Positions 7,688 through 16,630 of a DNA stretch of 39,136 nt are shown here, one piece after another. The stretch comes from Betaproteobacteria bacterium (GTDB taxonomy: Bacteria > Pseudomonadota > Gammaproteobacteria > Burkholderiales > SG8-41): the NCBI GenBank assembly GCA_028292435.1, contig JAQGMI010000154.1, forward strand, positions 1 to 39,136, read 5' to 3'. The notes under the pieces were generated by a model that did no database searches, was not told where the DNA came from, and worked only from the letters and a program-made list of their open reading frames with translations. Made by a program: the position numbers and the translations under genes. The first letter of the stretch is position 1. The number at the start of each line of letters is the position of its first letter.

Positions 7688-8644
7688 ATGAACTCAACCC
7701 GAAAAATTTCCGGCTTGCTGCTGGCTGTAGTCATCGCGGGTGCCGGCTGGACGGCATCGGCGCAAGCGGCAGACCGCGTGATCAAAGTCGGGACGCTCAA
7801 ACTCATCCATGCAATCACGCCGTATTTTTACGAAAAATTCACGCCGCCGGGCTACAAGATAGAAGTGATCCCGTATGAAACGCCGACCGACGGCAAGAAC
7901 GCAGTCGTGACGCGTTCCGTTGATTTCGGCACCTACGGGCTCGCCGCGGCCACGCTGGGCGGCGCGGCAGGCGAACCAGTCGTCATCATCGGCGCCCAAT
8001 GCAACCGCGGCATGGCGGTCGTCGCCGGTGCGAAATCGGAAATCAAGTCGATCAAGGATCTCGCCGGCAAAAAAGTCGCGATCCTGCCGGGCTCAACCCA
8101 GGAGGTCGTCATTCTCGACCGCCTCAAAATGGAAGGCATGTCGATCAAGGATATTCAGCCGATCCGCGTGTCGTTCAGCGATATGCCGGCCGCGCTCGAG
8201 CGCGGCGACATCGATGCGTACGTCGGCGCCGAACCCGGCCCGTCGATCAGCGTTGCGAAAGGCGTTGGGAAGGTCGTGGAGTTTCCGTATTCGACACCGA
8301 CCGGGTCGGTCAACATGGTCATGACAACGCACGAGCAGATGATCAAGGAAAACGCCGAGCTCGTGAAAGTATTTCTCACCATACATCGCAAGGCCACCGA
8401 GTATGCGATGAGCAACCGCGCGGCTTTCGTCGACATGGCGTCGCAGAAGCTTGGCCAGCCCAAACCGACCATCGAAATCGCGGCGCCGAACGTCGAACTC
8501 ACCTGGAACACGGACGCCAACTGGGTGACGCGCGCGAAATACTACGGCTCGGAAATGCTCGATAAGAAACAGATTCGCGCATTGCCTGACTACGCAAAAT
8601 TCATCAACACGAGTTTTGTGGCGGAACTGGCGAAAACAAAATAG
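7688..8644 (+). CDS. ABC transporter substrate-binding protein (NMT1/SsuA type)
   Basis: A 318-residue periplasmic binding protein. The signal peptide ends near A-S-A-Q-A-A (residues 23-28). The mature part has the NMT1/SsuA-like layout: V-G-T-L-K near the N terminus, D-F-G-T-Y-G-L-A-A near 79, the segment S-I-K-D-L-A-G-K-K-V-A beginning strand 5, and R-G-D-I-D-A-Y-V near 173. This family serves importers of nitrate, sulfonates, taurine, thiamine precursors or aromatic acids. The ATG at 7688 is chosen over one at 7631 because a ggag sequence lies 8 bases upstream and the resulting signal peptide is normal. The permease gene follows after 23 bases and the ATPase overlaps it, giving a complete importer. 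The ligand is unknown. Confidence 0.87.
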   Translation: MNSTRKISGLLLAVVIAGAGWTASAQAADRVIKVGTLKLIHAITPYFYEKFTPPGYKIEVIPYETPTDGKNAVVTRSVDFGTYGLAAATLGGAAGEPVVIIGAQCNRGMAVVAGAKSEIKSIKDLAGKKVAILPGSTQEVVILDRLKMEGMSIKDIQPIRVSFSDMPAALERGDIDAYVGAEPGPSISVAKGVGKVVEFPYSTPTGSVNMVMTTHEQMIKENAELVKVFLTIHRKATEYAMSNRAAFVDMASQKLGQPKPTIEIAAPNVELTWNTDANWVTRAKYYGSEMLDKKQIRALPDYAKFINTSFVAELAKTK

Positions 8645-8667
8645 CCGCGAATTCCGGGGGAAGCGCC

Positions 8668-9498
8668 ATGGAAAGCGCAATTGAAGCGCCGGTGAAAGCG
8701 GCGTCCGAGCCGTGGGTGCCGAAGCTCAAACGCTGGCTTACGCCGCTGGTGGTTCCAGTCATCTTGTTAATCGGCTGGGACTTGGCCGTACGCATGACGG
8801 GCACGCGGCTGATACCGCTGCCGCGCGATGTTGCGATCATGCTCTACGATTTCACGTTCGGCGGTATTTACGACGACGCTTTCAGTAAAAGCATCCACAT
8901 TCATTTCTGGAAATCGGTGCAGCGGGTCTACGGCGGCTTCTTTGCCGCTGCCGCGATCGGCATCCCATTGGGCCTCCTGATCGGACGCATCAAGTTCTTC
9001 CGCGAACTGGTCGATCCGACATTGCAAATCCTGCGTCCGGTGCCGGTCACGGCGTGGCTGCCCTTGTCGATGATTTTTTTCGGACTTGGCCCGAACGCGG
9101 CGATCTTTCTCGTGTTTCTCGGCGCGTTTTTTCCGATCGTGCTCAATACGACTTTCGGCGTGCGCTCGGTCGATAACAAATTGTTCGAAGCCGCGTCGAT
9201 GCTTGGCTGCAACGGCTCTTCGCTATTTCGCCAGGTCGTGCTGCCTGCGGCGACGCCTTCTATATTCAACGGACTCCGGCTCGGCCACGGCTTTGCGTGG
9301 ATATTGATCGTTGTCGGCGAAATGACGGGCGTTCCCGAAGGGCTGGGCGCGGTCATCATGGACGGCCGTAATTTGTCGCGCACCGACCTCGTCATTTCCG
9401 GGATGATCGTGATCGGACTTGCCGGATTTCTGTCTGATCGCGCGATCGTTGCGCTCAACAATCGCCTACTCGCATGGAGCCCGCAGCATCATGCATGA
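8668..9498 (+). CDS. ABC transporter permease (SsuC/TauC type)
   Basis: A 276-residue inner-membrane permease with about six hydrophobic segments, the first at roughly 25-43. The EAA loop that contacts the ATPase is clear: E-A-A-S-M-L-G-C-N-G near residue 174, followed by V-L-P-A-A-T-P. Length and sequence are typical of the BPD transport family of sulfonate, taurine or nitrate importers, which form a homodimeric channel. A gggggaa ribosome binding site precedes the ATG. It sits between the binding-protein and ATPase genes and overlaps the ATPase start by 8 bases, so all three are almost certainly cotranscribed. Confidence 0.9.
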   Translation: MESAIEAPVKAASEPWVPKLKRWLTPLVVPVILLIGWDLAVRMTGTRLIPLPRDVAIMLYDFTFGGIYDDAFSKSIHIHFWKSVQRVYGGFFAAAAIGIPLGLLIGRIKFFRELVDPTLQILRPVPVTAWLPLSMIFFGLGPNAAIFLVFLGAFFPIVLNTTFGVRSVDNKLFEAASMLGCNGSSLFRQVVLPAATPSIFNGLRLGHGFAWILIVVGEMTGVPEGLGAVIMDGRNLSRTDLVISGMIVIGLAGFLSDRAIVALNNRLLAWSPQHHA

Positions 9499-10297
9499 CA
9501 GCGGCCTTCACCGCAGCGCGCGTCCTACGCTGGCCATCAAGGGTCTGTCCAAGAAATTTTCGATCGGCGGACAGACGGTCGAGGCCTTGCGCGACGTTAA
9601 TCTGACGATCGCCAAAGGCGAGTTCGTGTGCTTGATCGGCGCCTCGGGCTGCGGCAAGTCGACGCTGCTGCGCATAATTGCCGGATTCGAAACGGCGTCC
9701 GCCGGTTCCGTTGATATGTACGGCGCACCGATTACCGGGCCTGGCCCCGAACGCGGAATGGTATTTCAGGATTTCGCGTTGTTTCCGTGGCTCACGGTCA
9801 AAGAAAACATCGCCTTTGGTCCGAAGCAGCGCGGCCTGCCGAAAGCCAATCTCGATGAAGTCGCCGCGCGCTATACCGATATGGTCGGACTGACCAAATT
9901 CGCGAACTACTATCCAAGCCAGCTTTCCGGCGGCATGAAGCAGCGCGTCGCGATCGCGCGCGTTCTGGCGAACGATTGCGAAGTGCTGCTGATGGACGAG
10001 CCGTTCGGCGCGCTCGACGCGTTGACGCGCGAAAAACTGCAGCAGGAATTGCTCGAGATCTGGGAGCGCACCAAGGTCACGGTAATTTTCGTGACGCATT
10101 CCGTTGAAGAAGCGGTTGTGCTGTCGGACCGCGTCGTCGTCATGACCGCGGGACCCGGCCGCATCGAGCACGATGCGCGCATTCACCTGCAGCGTCCGCG
10201 CGAAGTGTCGGCGATCGATTTCAACCAGGTGCGGCGTGAAATCACGCAGCGGCTGACGAGCCACGTCGGCGTCAAAAGCATTCCTGCGGCTGCCTAG
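9491..10297 (+). CDS. ABC transporter ATPase (SsuB/TauB type)
   Basis: A 268-residue nucleotide-binding subunit with every motif intact: Walker A G-A-S-G-C-G-K-S-T (50-58), Q-loop Gln93, signature L-S-G-G-M-K-Q-R from 145, Walker B V-L-L-M-D-E (165-170), D-loop A-L-D and switch His203. It powers the neighbouring permease. I start it at the ATG at 9491, which overlaps the permease stop and has ggag upstream; an in-frame ATG at 9419 would extend 80 bases into the permease gene and add residues not seen in the family. Last gene of the ABC set; a 98-base gap separates it from the Bug receptor gene that follows. Confidence 0.92.
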   Translation: MHDSGLHRSARPTLAIKGLSKKFSIGGQTVEALRDVNLTIAKGEFVCLIGASGCGKSTLLRIIAGFETASAGSVDMYGAPITGPGPERGMVFQDFALFPWLTVKENIAFGPKQRGLPKANLDEVAARYTDMVGLTKFANYYPSQLSGGMKQRVAIARVLANDCEVLLMDEPFGALDALTREKLQQELLEIWERTKVTVIFVTHSVEEAVVLSDRVVVMTAGPGRIEHDARIHLQRPREVSAIDFNQVRREITQRLTSHVGVKSIPAAA

Positions 10298-10395
10298 CGT
10301 TCGCAAAGCGCCGCCGATATACCTGAAGAGCCGAGTCCCGATTAGAATATCGCCTGGTTGCCGCATCAACGGCGGCCATCGACGGCGGAGGAGTA

Positions 10396-11367
10396 ATGCG
10401 GTTCTGGGTTGCACGAGGGTTGGCGGCGGCGCTCGCATTGACGCCGCTCATGGCAGCGGCACAACGCTATCCCGAGAAGGCAATCCGTTTCATCGCGCCG
10501 TATGCACCGGGCGGCGCAACCGATTTGCTCACACGGACACTCGCCCAGAAGCTGACCGATTCGCTGGGACAGACCGTGGTTCCGGACAATCGCCCGGGCG
10601 CGGGCGGCAACGTCGGCGCGGAAATTGCTGCCAGGTCGCTGCCTGACGGATACACAATCCTGCTGGCGCCGGTCAGTCCGATGGCGATTAACGTCACGTT
10701 GTACGGCAGCAAACTCCCGTTCAATCCCGAGAAGGATTTCGCGCCGATCACGCTCGTCGCCAAGGTTCCGCTCGTGATCGTGGTGAATCTCGGCGTGCCG
10801 GCGAAGACGCTGCAGGAATTTATCGCGCTCGCAAAATCGAAACCGGGCAAGCTGACCTACGGTTCTTCAGGCAACGGCAGCTCGAATCATCTGACCGGCG
10901 CGATGCTTATGAGCGCCGCGAAGCTCGACATGGTGCACGTGCCGTATAAAGGCGGCGGGCCGGGCATGGTCGCGCTGCTCGGCGGCGAAATCGACATGAT
11001 GGTTGCGCAGATTCCATCAAGCCGGCAGTTGCACATGGCCGGCAAAGTGCGTGCGCTCGCGATGTCGGGCGCCAAGCGTTCGGCCGCGCTGCCCGACGTG
11101 CCGACCATGATCGAGGCGGGATTACCGGGTTTCGAAGCGACGTCGTGGTACTGCGTCGTCGCGCCGGCCGGCACGCCGAAAGCCGTCATCGACCGGCTCA
11201 ATACTGAAATCGTCAAAGCGCTCAATACGCCTGAGATGCGGCAGCGACTCGCCGACGACGGTGCCGAAGTCGAGCCGTCGACGCCGGCCGAACTCGCGCG
11301 TTTCGTGCATGCCGAGATCGCCAAGTGGGCGAAGGCCGTCAAGGATTCCGGTGCGAAGATCGATTAA
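10396..11367 (+). CDS. Bug/TctC-family periplasmic solute receptor
   Basis: A 323-residue Bug receptor with a signal peptide of about 22 residues ending in A-A-A-Q. Family landmarks: A-P-Y-A-P-G-G-A-T-D, the D-N-R-P-G-A-G-G-N-V-G-A-E loop, and V-P-Y-K-G-G-G-P-G-M. These are those of an ordinary, presumably functional receptor for an organic acid. A strong ggaggag sequence sits unusually close (2-3 bases) to the ATG. The 98 bases before it are the longest gap in the 7688-20365 array, so an extra promoter may lie there; a TAGAAT box is at 10343-10348 but no -35 partner is seen. The persulfide dioxygenase-rhodanese gene follows after 21 bases. Confidence 0.9.
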   Translation: MRFWVARGLAAALALTPLMAAAQRYPEKAIRFIAPYAPGGATDLLTRTLAQKLTDSLGQTVVPDNRPGAGGNVGAEIAARSLPDGYTILLAPVSPMAINVTLYGSKLPFNPEKDFAPITLVAKVPLVIVVNLGVPAKTLQEFIALAKSKPGKLTYGSSGNGSSNHLTGAMLMSAAKLDMVHVPYKGGGPGMVALLGGEIDMMVAQIPSSRQLHMAGKVRALAMSGAKRSAALPDVPTMIEAGLPGFEATSWYCVVAPAGTPKAVIDRLNTEIVKALNTPEMRQRLADDGAEVEPSTPAELARFVHAEIAKWAKAVKDSGAKID

Positions 11368-11388
11368 CAACAACGACCGGCGTTTGCC

Positions 11389-12459
11389 ATGTTGATCTTC
11401 CGCCAGTTGTTTGATGCGCAATCGTCGACTTACACCTATCTGCTCGGCGACAGCGTCAGCGGAGAAGCGCTGTTGATCGATCCGGTTTTCGAGCAGGTGC
11501 GTCGCGATGCGGCGTTGATCCATGAATTGAATCTGCAACTGCAATGGACGCTCGATACACACGTGCACGCCGACCATGTGACGGGCGCATGGTTCATGAA
11601 GCAACGGACCGGGAGCCGCATCGCGCTCTCTGCCGGGGCCAAGGCGACAGGCGCCGAACGACTGCTTGTCCACGGCGACAAAGTGCCATTCGGCAAGCGC
11701 TACGTCGAAGTGCGCGCGACGCCGGGCCATACCGACGGCTGCATCACTTACGTGCTCGACGATCACAGCATGGCGTTCACCGGCGACTGCCTGCTGATTC
11801 GCGGCAGCGGCCGAACTGACTTTCAGCAGGGCGATCCGCGGCGCATGTTCCAGTCCGTGCGCGAACAGATTTTTTCGCTGCCTGCGGCGTGCCTCATATA
11901 TCCGGCGCACGATTACCGCGGCGTGACAGTGACGAGTGTGGACGAAGAGCGCCGCCACAATCCGCGCCTCGGCGGCGACGTCGGCGTCGATGATTTCGCC
12001 GGCTATATGGACAATCTGAATTTGCCGCATCCGAAGCAGCTTGACGTCGCAGTGCCGGCGAACCTGAAGTGCGGTGAATTCGCCGGCGGGCACGCCGGCG
12101 ATTCCGACCCGCAGTGGGCGCCGCTGACTTTTACGTTCGGCGGCATCTGGGAAATTCGGCCGCAGGATTTCGAAGAGATCGCCGAGCGCGTTGACCTGAT
12201 CGACGTGAGAGAAGCCAATGAGTTTAACGGCGCGCTGGGCCACATTCATGGTGCCAAGCTGATTCCGCTTGGCGCGCTGAAACAGCGTCTCGGCGAAATC
12301 AGCCGCGATAAACCGGTCGTAACGGTATGCCGGTCCGGTGCGCGTTCGGCGCAGGCGGTCGTGATGCTGCAGAAGGAAGGTTTCCGCGAAATCGCGAATC
12401 TGCACGGCGGTATGCTGCGCTGGCGAGCTGAAGGCTGTCCCGCCGAGGGTGGGATATGA
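11389..12459 (+). CDS. Persulfide dioxygenase-rhodanese fusion
   Basis: A 356-residue fusion. Residues 1-245 are an ETHE1-type metallo-beta-lactamase-fold persulfide (sulfur) dioxygenase with T-H-V-H-A-D-H (57-63). The predicted iron ligands His58, His114 and Asp133 have exactly the 56 and 19 spacing of human ETHE1 His79, His135 and Asp154. Residues about 258-350 are a rhodanese domain with persulfide-carrying Cys315 in the loop C-R-S-G-A-R. Known fusions oxidise glutathione persulfide to sulfite and use the rhodanese to interconvert sulfite, thiosulfate and persulfide. Cytoplasmic. The next Bug gene overlaps its stop by 4 bases (ATGA), so it is translationally coupled into a catabolic operon, suggesting the degraded substrate releases reduced sulfur. 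Confidence 0.92.
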   Translation: MLIFRQLFDAQSSTYTYLLGDSVSGEALLIDPVFEQVRRDAALIHELNLQLQWTLDTHVHADHVTGAWFMKQRTGSRIALSAGAKATGAERLLVHGDKVPFGKRYVEVRATPGHTDGCITYVLDDHSMAFTGDCLLIRGSGRTDFQQGDPRRMFQSVREQIFSLPAACLIYPAHDYRGVTVTSVDEERRHNPRLGGDVGVDDFAGYMDNLNLPHPKQLDVAVPANLKCGEFAGGHAGDSDPQWAPLTFTFGGIWEIRPQDFEEIAERVDLIDVREANEFNGALGHIHGAKLIPLGALKQRLGEISRDKPVVTVCRSGARSAQAVVMLQKEGFREIANLHGGMLRWRAEGCPAEGGI

Positions 12460-13433
12460 ACGGCCGTCTGATTAAACGCCGCATGCTGACTGCGGTCATG
12501 TTGTGCTCGCTTAGCTTGACTGCGTTCGCGCAAACTTATCCGGTCAAACCGGTTCGCTACATCGTGCCTTTCCCGCCGGGCGGCGGGCAGGACCTGGTCG
12601 TGCGCGCGCTCGCGCCAAGACTGACCGAGGCGCTCGGCCAAACGGTGATCGTTGATAACCGGCCGGGCGCTGCCACGATGGTCGGCGCCGAGCAGGCGGC
12701 GAAATCGCCGCCCGACGGCTACACGCTGTTCAACGGATCCAATACGACGCTTTCGATCAATCCCAATCTGTACTCGAAGATTCCGTACGACCCGATTAAG
12801 AATTTCGTCGCGGTCACGCAAATCGCGTCCTTGCCGAACCTGCTCGTCGTGCATCCGTCGCTGCCGGTGCGCACTGTCAAGCAGCTTGCGGCACTCGCGC
12901 GCAGCCGGCCGGGGCAGCTCAATTACAGTTCGTCGGGTGCTGGCACACCGGCGCAGCTCGCGGGCGTGATGTTCGGCGACGCAGTCGGCGCAGAACTCGT
13001 GCATGTACCGTATCGCGGCACCGGCCCGGCGCTGACTGCTTTGATCAGTGGTGAAACGCAAATAATGTTCGGCAGCATGACAGCGACACTGCCCTTCGCA
13101 AAAAGCGGCCGCGTGCGTTCAATCGCCGTCACCAGCTTGCGGCGTTCGGCTGCCGCGCCTGACCTGCCGACTGTAGCGGAGTCCGGCTATCCCGGCTTCG
13201 AAGCGATCACGTGGTACGGGCTCTTCGTGCCGGCGGGAACGCCTGCCGCGATCGTCGCCCGGCTCAATACAGAAACGGTGAAGATTCTGCGCACGCCGGA
13301 TTTTCGTGACTGGCTGATTGCTCAGGGCGCCGATCCCGCAGCCAGTACGCCGGATGAACTGGCTGCTTTCGTCAAGACGGAACTCGTTAAATACGCGAAG
13401 ATCGTCAAAGCGTCCGGCATGAAGCCGGATTAG
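12456..13433 (+). CDS. Bug/TctC-family periplasmic solute receptor
   Basis: A 325-residue Bug receptor with a signal peptide of about 25 residues ending at A-F-A-Q. Diagnostic segments are P-F-P-P-G-G-G-Q-D, D-N-R-P-G-A-A-T-M-V-G-A-E and V-P-Y-R-G-T-G-P-A-L. In the first loop Gly-Gln replaces the more usual Ala/Ser-Asn/Thr before Asp, so its ligand may differ from that of its neighbours. Its ATG overlaps the stop of the dioxygenase-rhodanese gene, and a fourth Bug gene follows after 14-17 bases. Two receptor genes in a row point to duplication and divergence or to two related ligands. Confidence 0.9.
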   Translation: MNGRLIKRRMLTAVMLCSLSLTAFAQTYPVKPVRYIVPFPPGGGQDLVVRALAPRLTEALGQTVIVDNRPGAATMVGAEQAAKSPPDGYTLFNGSNTTLSINPNLYSKIPYDPIKNFVAVTQIASLPNLLVVHPSLPVRTVKQLAALARSRPGQLNYSSSGAGTPAQLAGVMFGDAVGAELVHVPYRGTGPALTALISGETQIMFGSMTATLPFAKSGRVRSIAVTSLRRSAAAPDLPTVAESGYPGFEAITWYGLFVPAGTPAAIVARLNTETVKILRTPDFRDWLIAQGADPAASTPDELAAFVKTELVKYAKIVKASGMKPD

Positions 13434-13450
13434 GTCATGGTCTTGCGTTG

Positions 13451-14458
13451 ATGGCAGAGAGCGGGACAAAGCGGACATCGCTGCGCGGAGTGCAAAGGCT
13501 GATAGCCGCGATCGCGCTCGCGAGCGCTTGCAGCATTCCATTCGCTGCCGACTGGAAACCCGAGCGCGCGGTGGAAATCGTCGCCATGTCGGGGCCGGGC
13601 GGCGCCAACGATGTCATCGCACGCACGCTTCAGCGTGTCATGCAGCAAAAAAAGCTGGTCGACGCGCCGATGACTGTCGTGTCCAAGGTCGGCGCCGGCG
13701 GCGTGCTCGCGTGGAGCTATCTGAATCAGCATGCGGGCGACGGCGGTTACATCTCGGTCAGTCCGATCAATCTGCTGATCGAACATATTCTCGGCGCCAG
13801 TCCGCTGACGTACACGGATGTCACGCCAATCGCGCAACTCTTCAACGAATACGTTGCGTTCGTCGTCAAGGCGGACAGTCCGTTGAAAAGCGGCCGGGAC
13901 GTTGTTGCCAGGCTGAAAGCCGACCCGGGTGCGGTCAGTTTTGCGATTGCCGCGGCGCTCGGCGGTTCGAACCACATTGCGACGATGGTCGCGCTCAAGA
14001 GTGCGGGCGTGGACGTGAAAAAACTGAAGTTCGTCGTGTTCAATTCGGGCGTGCAGTCGCTGACGAACGTGATGGGCGGGCACGTCGATGTGGCCGCAGT
14101 GCCGGTATCCGGCGCAGCGCCCCTGGTGGCGGCCGGCCGCTTGCGCGTAATTGCCGTGTCGTCACCGCAGCGATTGACCGGCGGATTTGCCCAGGTACCC
14201 ACGTGGAAAGAACAGGGTGCCGACAGCGTGTTCTCGAGTTTGCGCGGCGTGATCGGGCCCAAAGCGATGACCGCCGCGCAGATCGCCTATTGGGAAAATG
14301 TGCTCGCGCGCGTTGTCGAATCCGACGACTGGAAAAAAGAAATCGAGACCAACTATTGGGATAACCAGTTTTTAACGAGCGAGCCAACGCGCAAGTTGCT
14401 GAAGACCCAATACGACGAGTACAAGAGCGTGCTGGTCGACGTGGGCCTTGCGCGATAA
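13451..14458 (+). CDS. Divergent Bug/TctC-family receptor
   Basis: A 335-residue member of the TctC receptor superfamily, clearly more distant from the other four. The signal peptide ends near P-F-A-A (about residue 33). It keeps S-G-P-G-G-A-N-D-V-I-A-R but has S-K-V-G-A-G-G in place of the D-N-R-x-G-A loop and F-N-S-G-V-Q-S-L in place of the usual P-Y-K-G-x-x-P-A. It matches the subgroup of TctC proteins that sit beside true tricarboxylate-type transporters. A TTG lies directly before the ATG; I use the ATG. The acyl-CoA synthetase gene begins 24 bases downstream, so its ligand may be the acid that is activated there. Confidence 0.87.
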   Translation: MAESGTKRTSLRGVQRLIAAIALASACSIPFAADWKPERAVEIVAMSGPGGANDVIARTLQRVMQQKKLVDAPMTVVSKVGAGGVLAWSYLNQHAGDGGYISVSPINLLIEHILGASPLTYTDVTPIAQLFNEYVAFVVKADSPLKSGRDVVARLKADPGAVSFAIAAALGGSNHIATMVALKSAGVDVKKLKFVVFNSGVQSLTNVMGGHVDVAAVPVSGAAPLVAAGRLRVIAVSSPQRLTGGFAQVPTWKEQGADSVFSSLRGVIGPKAMTAAQIAYWENVLARVVESDDWKKEIETNYWDNQFLTSEPTRKLLKTQYDEYKSVLVDVGLAR

Positions 14459-14482
14459 ATAACCAATGAAGGAGTTTCTGCA

Positions 14483-16618
14483 GTGTCAGCACTCGATTTG
14501 AAATCATTTTTTTTCCCCGCGAGCGTCGCGCTCGTTGGTGCAACCGACGATCTCACGCGCTTCGCCGGCCGCGTGCTGATGCGCATGATGAATTTCGGCT
14601 ACCAGGGCAAGGTCTATCCGGTCAACCCGCGCTTCAAGGAAGTCCGCGGCATGACTTGCTATGCGAGCGTGCGTGATTTGCCGGCAGCGCCCGATCACGT
14701 CGGCATCGTCGTGCCAACCGAACGCGTCATGAGCGTGCTTGAAGATTGCGCAGCACGCGGCGCGCGCTTCGCGACGATCTATTCCGGCGGCTTTGCGGAA
14801 ACCGGCACCGCTGAAGGCCGCGCGCTGCAGGCGCAAATTACGGGATTCGCGCGCAAGACAGGTATGCGCATCATGGGACCCAATTGCAACGGCATGGTGA
14901 ATTTCATCGACGGCTTCGCCATGACGACTTCGGCGACGGTCGCCAAGCGCCAGCCCGCAGGCAATGTCGGGGTGGTCGCGCAAAGCGGCGGTGCAGGCCA
15001 GGTCAACGTGATGTGGCGCGCGCAGGAGGCGGGTGTCGCAATCAGCTATGAAGTGAGCTGCGGAAATTCGGCCGATCTCAACATCCTCGACTTCATCGAA
15101 TTCATGATCGCCGATGCGGCGACCGACGTCATTATGGTGCTGGCCGAAAATATTCCCGATGGCGCGCGCTTGCTCAAAGTCGCCGCGTTAGCGGCGCAAC
15201 GCGAAAAGCCGATCGTGATGGTCAAGCTCGGGCGCACTGAAGCCGGCAGTCATGCGGCGGCGTCGCACACCGGGGCCATGGCCGGCGCCGATGAGGTCTG
15301 CGATGCGGCGCTGCGCCAGTGCGGCATCATCCGCGTCGACGACTGCAACGAGTTGTATGAAACAGCGATGCTGTTGCGCACGAAACGCTGGCCGCGCGGC
15401 TCACGCGTTGCCGGCACCACCATTTCAGGCGGCAACGGCGTGCTGCTGGTCGATCTTGGCGCGAATCTCGGCCTGAGTTTCCCGGCCTATGGCGAAAAGA
15501 CGCAAGCGGCGCTCGCAGCAGTATTGCCCAAGCATGGCACGACCTCGAACCCGACCGACGTCACCAACGCGGCGATCGGCAACCCGGACATGTTCAAGCG
15601 CTGCATCGAAGCGATTGCGGCGGATGAAAATGTCGATGTCGTTGTGCCGATATTTACTTTGTCAGTGGCGACCGACGTGCGGCAGGCGGCCGAGGCATCG
15701 AAGCGTTCCGCGAAACCGATTCCGATCCTGTGGACCGGCGCGTGCAATGACGATCCCGCATTTACGGCTAAGAGTCTCGCCGCTGAAGGCGTGCCAGTCT
15801 ATCGCAATACGCTGAGTTGCCTTAAAGCGGTGGCGGCCGCCGTACGCTACGGCGCGTTTCTGGCGCAAAAGCAGCCTGCCCTCTCAACGCGGCCTGCGGG
15901 AATTGACGTCGCAGCTGCCCGTCGTCAGCTCGACATGGCAATCGGAACGCTGACCGAGCGCGCGAGCAAAGCGGTGCTCGCTGCGTACGGATTTCCGGTG
16001 ACGCGCGAAGCACTTGCGCGCACCGCGGACGAGGCGGTCAAAATCGCGCGCGATTTCAGCGGCGAGGTCGCACTGAAAATCGAATCGGCCGATATACCGC
16101 ACAAGACCGAGGCGGGCGCGATCCGCTTGCGAATCAGCGGCGATTCCGAAGTGAAAACCGCTTACGCCGAAGTGAGCGCGGCTGCGGCGTCCTATAAGCC
16201 AGCGGCAAAGCTCGATGGCGTGCTGGTTCAGGAAATGGCACAGCCGGGCCTCGAGTTCATGCTGGGGCTGGTCAGCGATCCGGTATTCGGCGCGGTCGTG
16301 GTCGCGGGCCTGGGCGGCATTCATGTCGAAGTGCTGCACGACCTCGCGTATCGCGTTGCACCCATCGATCACGCCGGCGCGCGGGCGATGCTGGGCGAAC
16401 TGCGCGGCTATAAAATGCTCGAAGGTGTGCGCGGCGCGGCGGTGCGCGATGTTGATGCGCTGTGCGACCTTATCGTGCGGCTATCCTGGCTTGGCAGCGA
16501 CTGCGGCGATCAAATCGCCGAGCTCGATATCAATCCGCTGCTGCTCTATGCGCAAGGAGACGGTGCGCGCGTCGTCGATGCGCTGATCGTCAAGCGCACA
16601 CTAACCGCGAATACGTAG
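14483..16618 (+). CDS. ADP-forming acyl-CoA synthetase (acetate-CoA ligase family)
   Basis: A 711-residue ADP-forming acyl-CoA synthetase that joins a carboxylic acid to CoA with ATP via a phosphohistidine. Domain order: CoA-binding Rossmann domain (about 5-130, V-A-L-V-G-A near 15), succinyl-CoA synthetase-like domains (about 150-460) with the phospho-acceptor His262 in S-H-T-G, then an ATP-grasp domain (about 490-711) with A-L-K-I-E-S and H-K-T-E-A-G. The start is a GTG supported by a strong aaggag at 14469-14474. The sequence does not specify the acid; members act on acetate, propionate, pimelate, phenylacetate, citronellate or related substrates. Followed by acyl-CoA dehydrogenase after 12 bases, it is the likely entry step of a beta-oxidation-like route for the imported acid. 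Confidence 0.9.
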   Translation: MSALDLKSFFFPASVALVGATDDLTRFAGRVLMRMMNFGYQGKVYPVNPRFKEVRGMTCYASVRDLPAAPDHVGIVVPTERVMSVLEDCAARGARFATIYSGGFAETGTAEGRALQAQITGFARKTGMRIMGPNCNGMVNFIDGFAMTTSATVAKRQPAGNVGVVAQSGGAGQVNVMWRAQEAGVAISYEVSCGNSADLNILDFIEFMIADAATDVIMVLAENIPDGARLLKVAALAAQREKPIVMVKLGRTEAGSHAAASHTGAMAGADEVCDAALRQCGIIRVDDCNELYETAMLLRTKRWPRGSRVAGTTISGGNGVLLVDLGANLGLSFPAYGEKTQAALAAVLPKHGTTSNPTDVTNAAIGNPDMFKRCIEAIAADENVDVVVPIFTLSVATDVRQAAEASKRSAKPIPILWTGACNDDPAFTAKSLAAEGVPVYRNTLSCLKAVAAAVRYGAFLAQKQPALSTRPAGIDVAAARRQLDMAIGTLTERASKAVLAAYGFPVTREALARTADEAVKIARDFSGEVALKIESADIPHKTEAGAIRLRISGDSEVKTAYAEVSAAAASYKPAAKLDGVLVQEMAQPGLEFMLGLVSDPVFGAVVVAGLGGIHVEVLHDLAYRVAPIDHAGARAMLGELRGYKMLEGVRGAAVRDVDALCDLIVRLSWLGSDCGDQIAELDINPLLLYAQGDGARVVDALIVKRTLTANT

Positions 16619-16630
16619 AAGAGGAAAATC

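Noticed and set aside
10343..10348. TAGAAT box before the Bug gene at 10396
   Set aside because: No -35 match at 16-19 bases upstream was found.
11122..12405. 427-codon minus-strand open frame across the Bug and dioxygenase genes
   Set aside because: It is antisense to two genes with clear family motifs and has low-complexity His/Arg-rich composition typical of a shadow.
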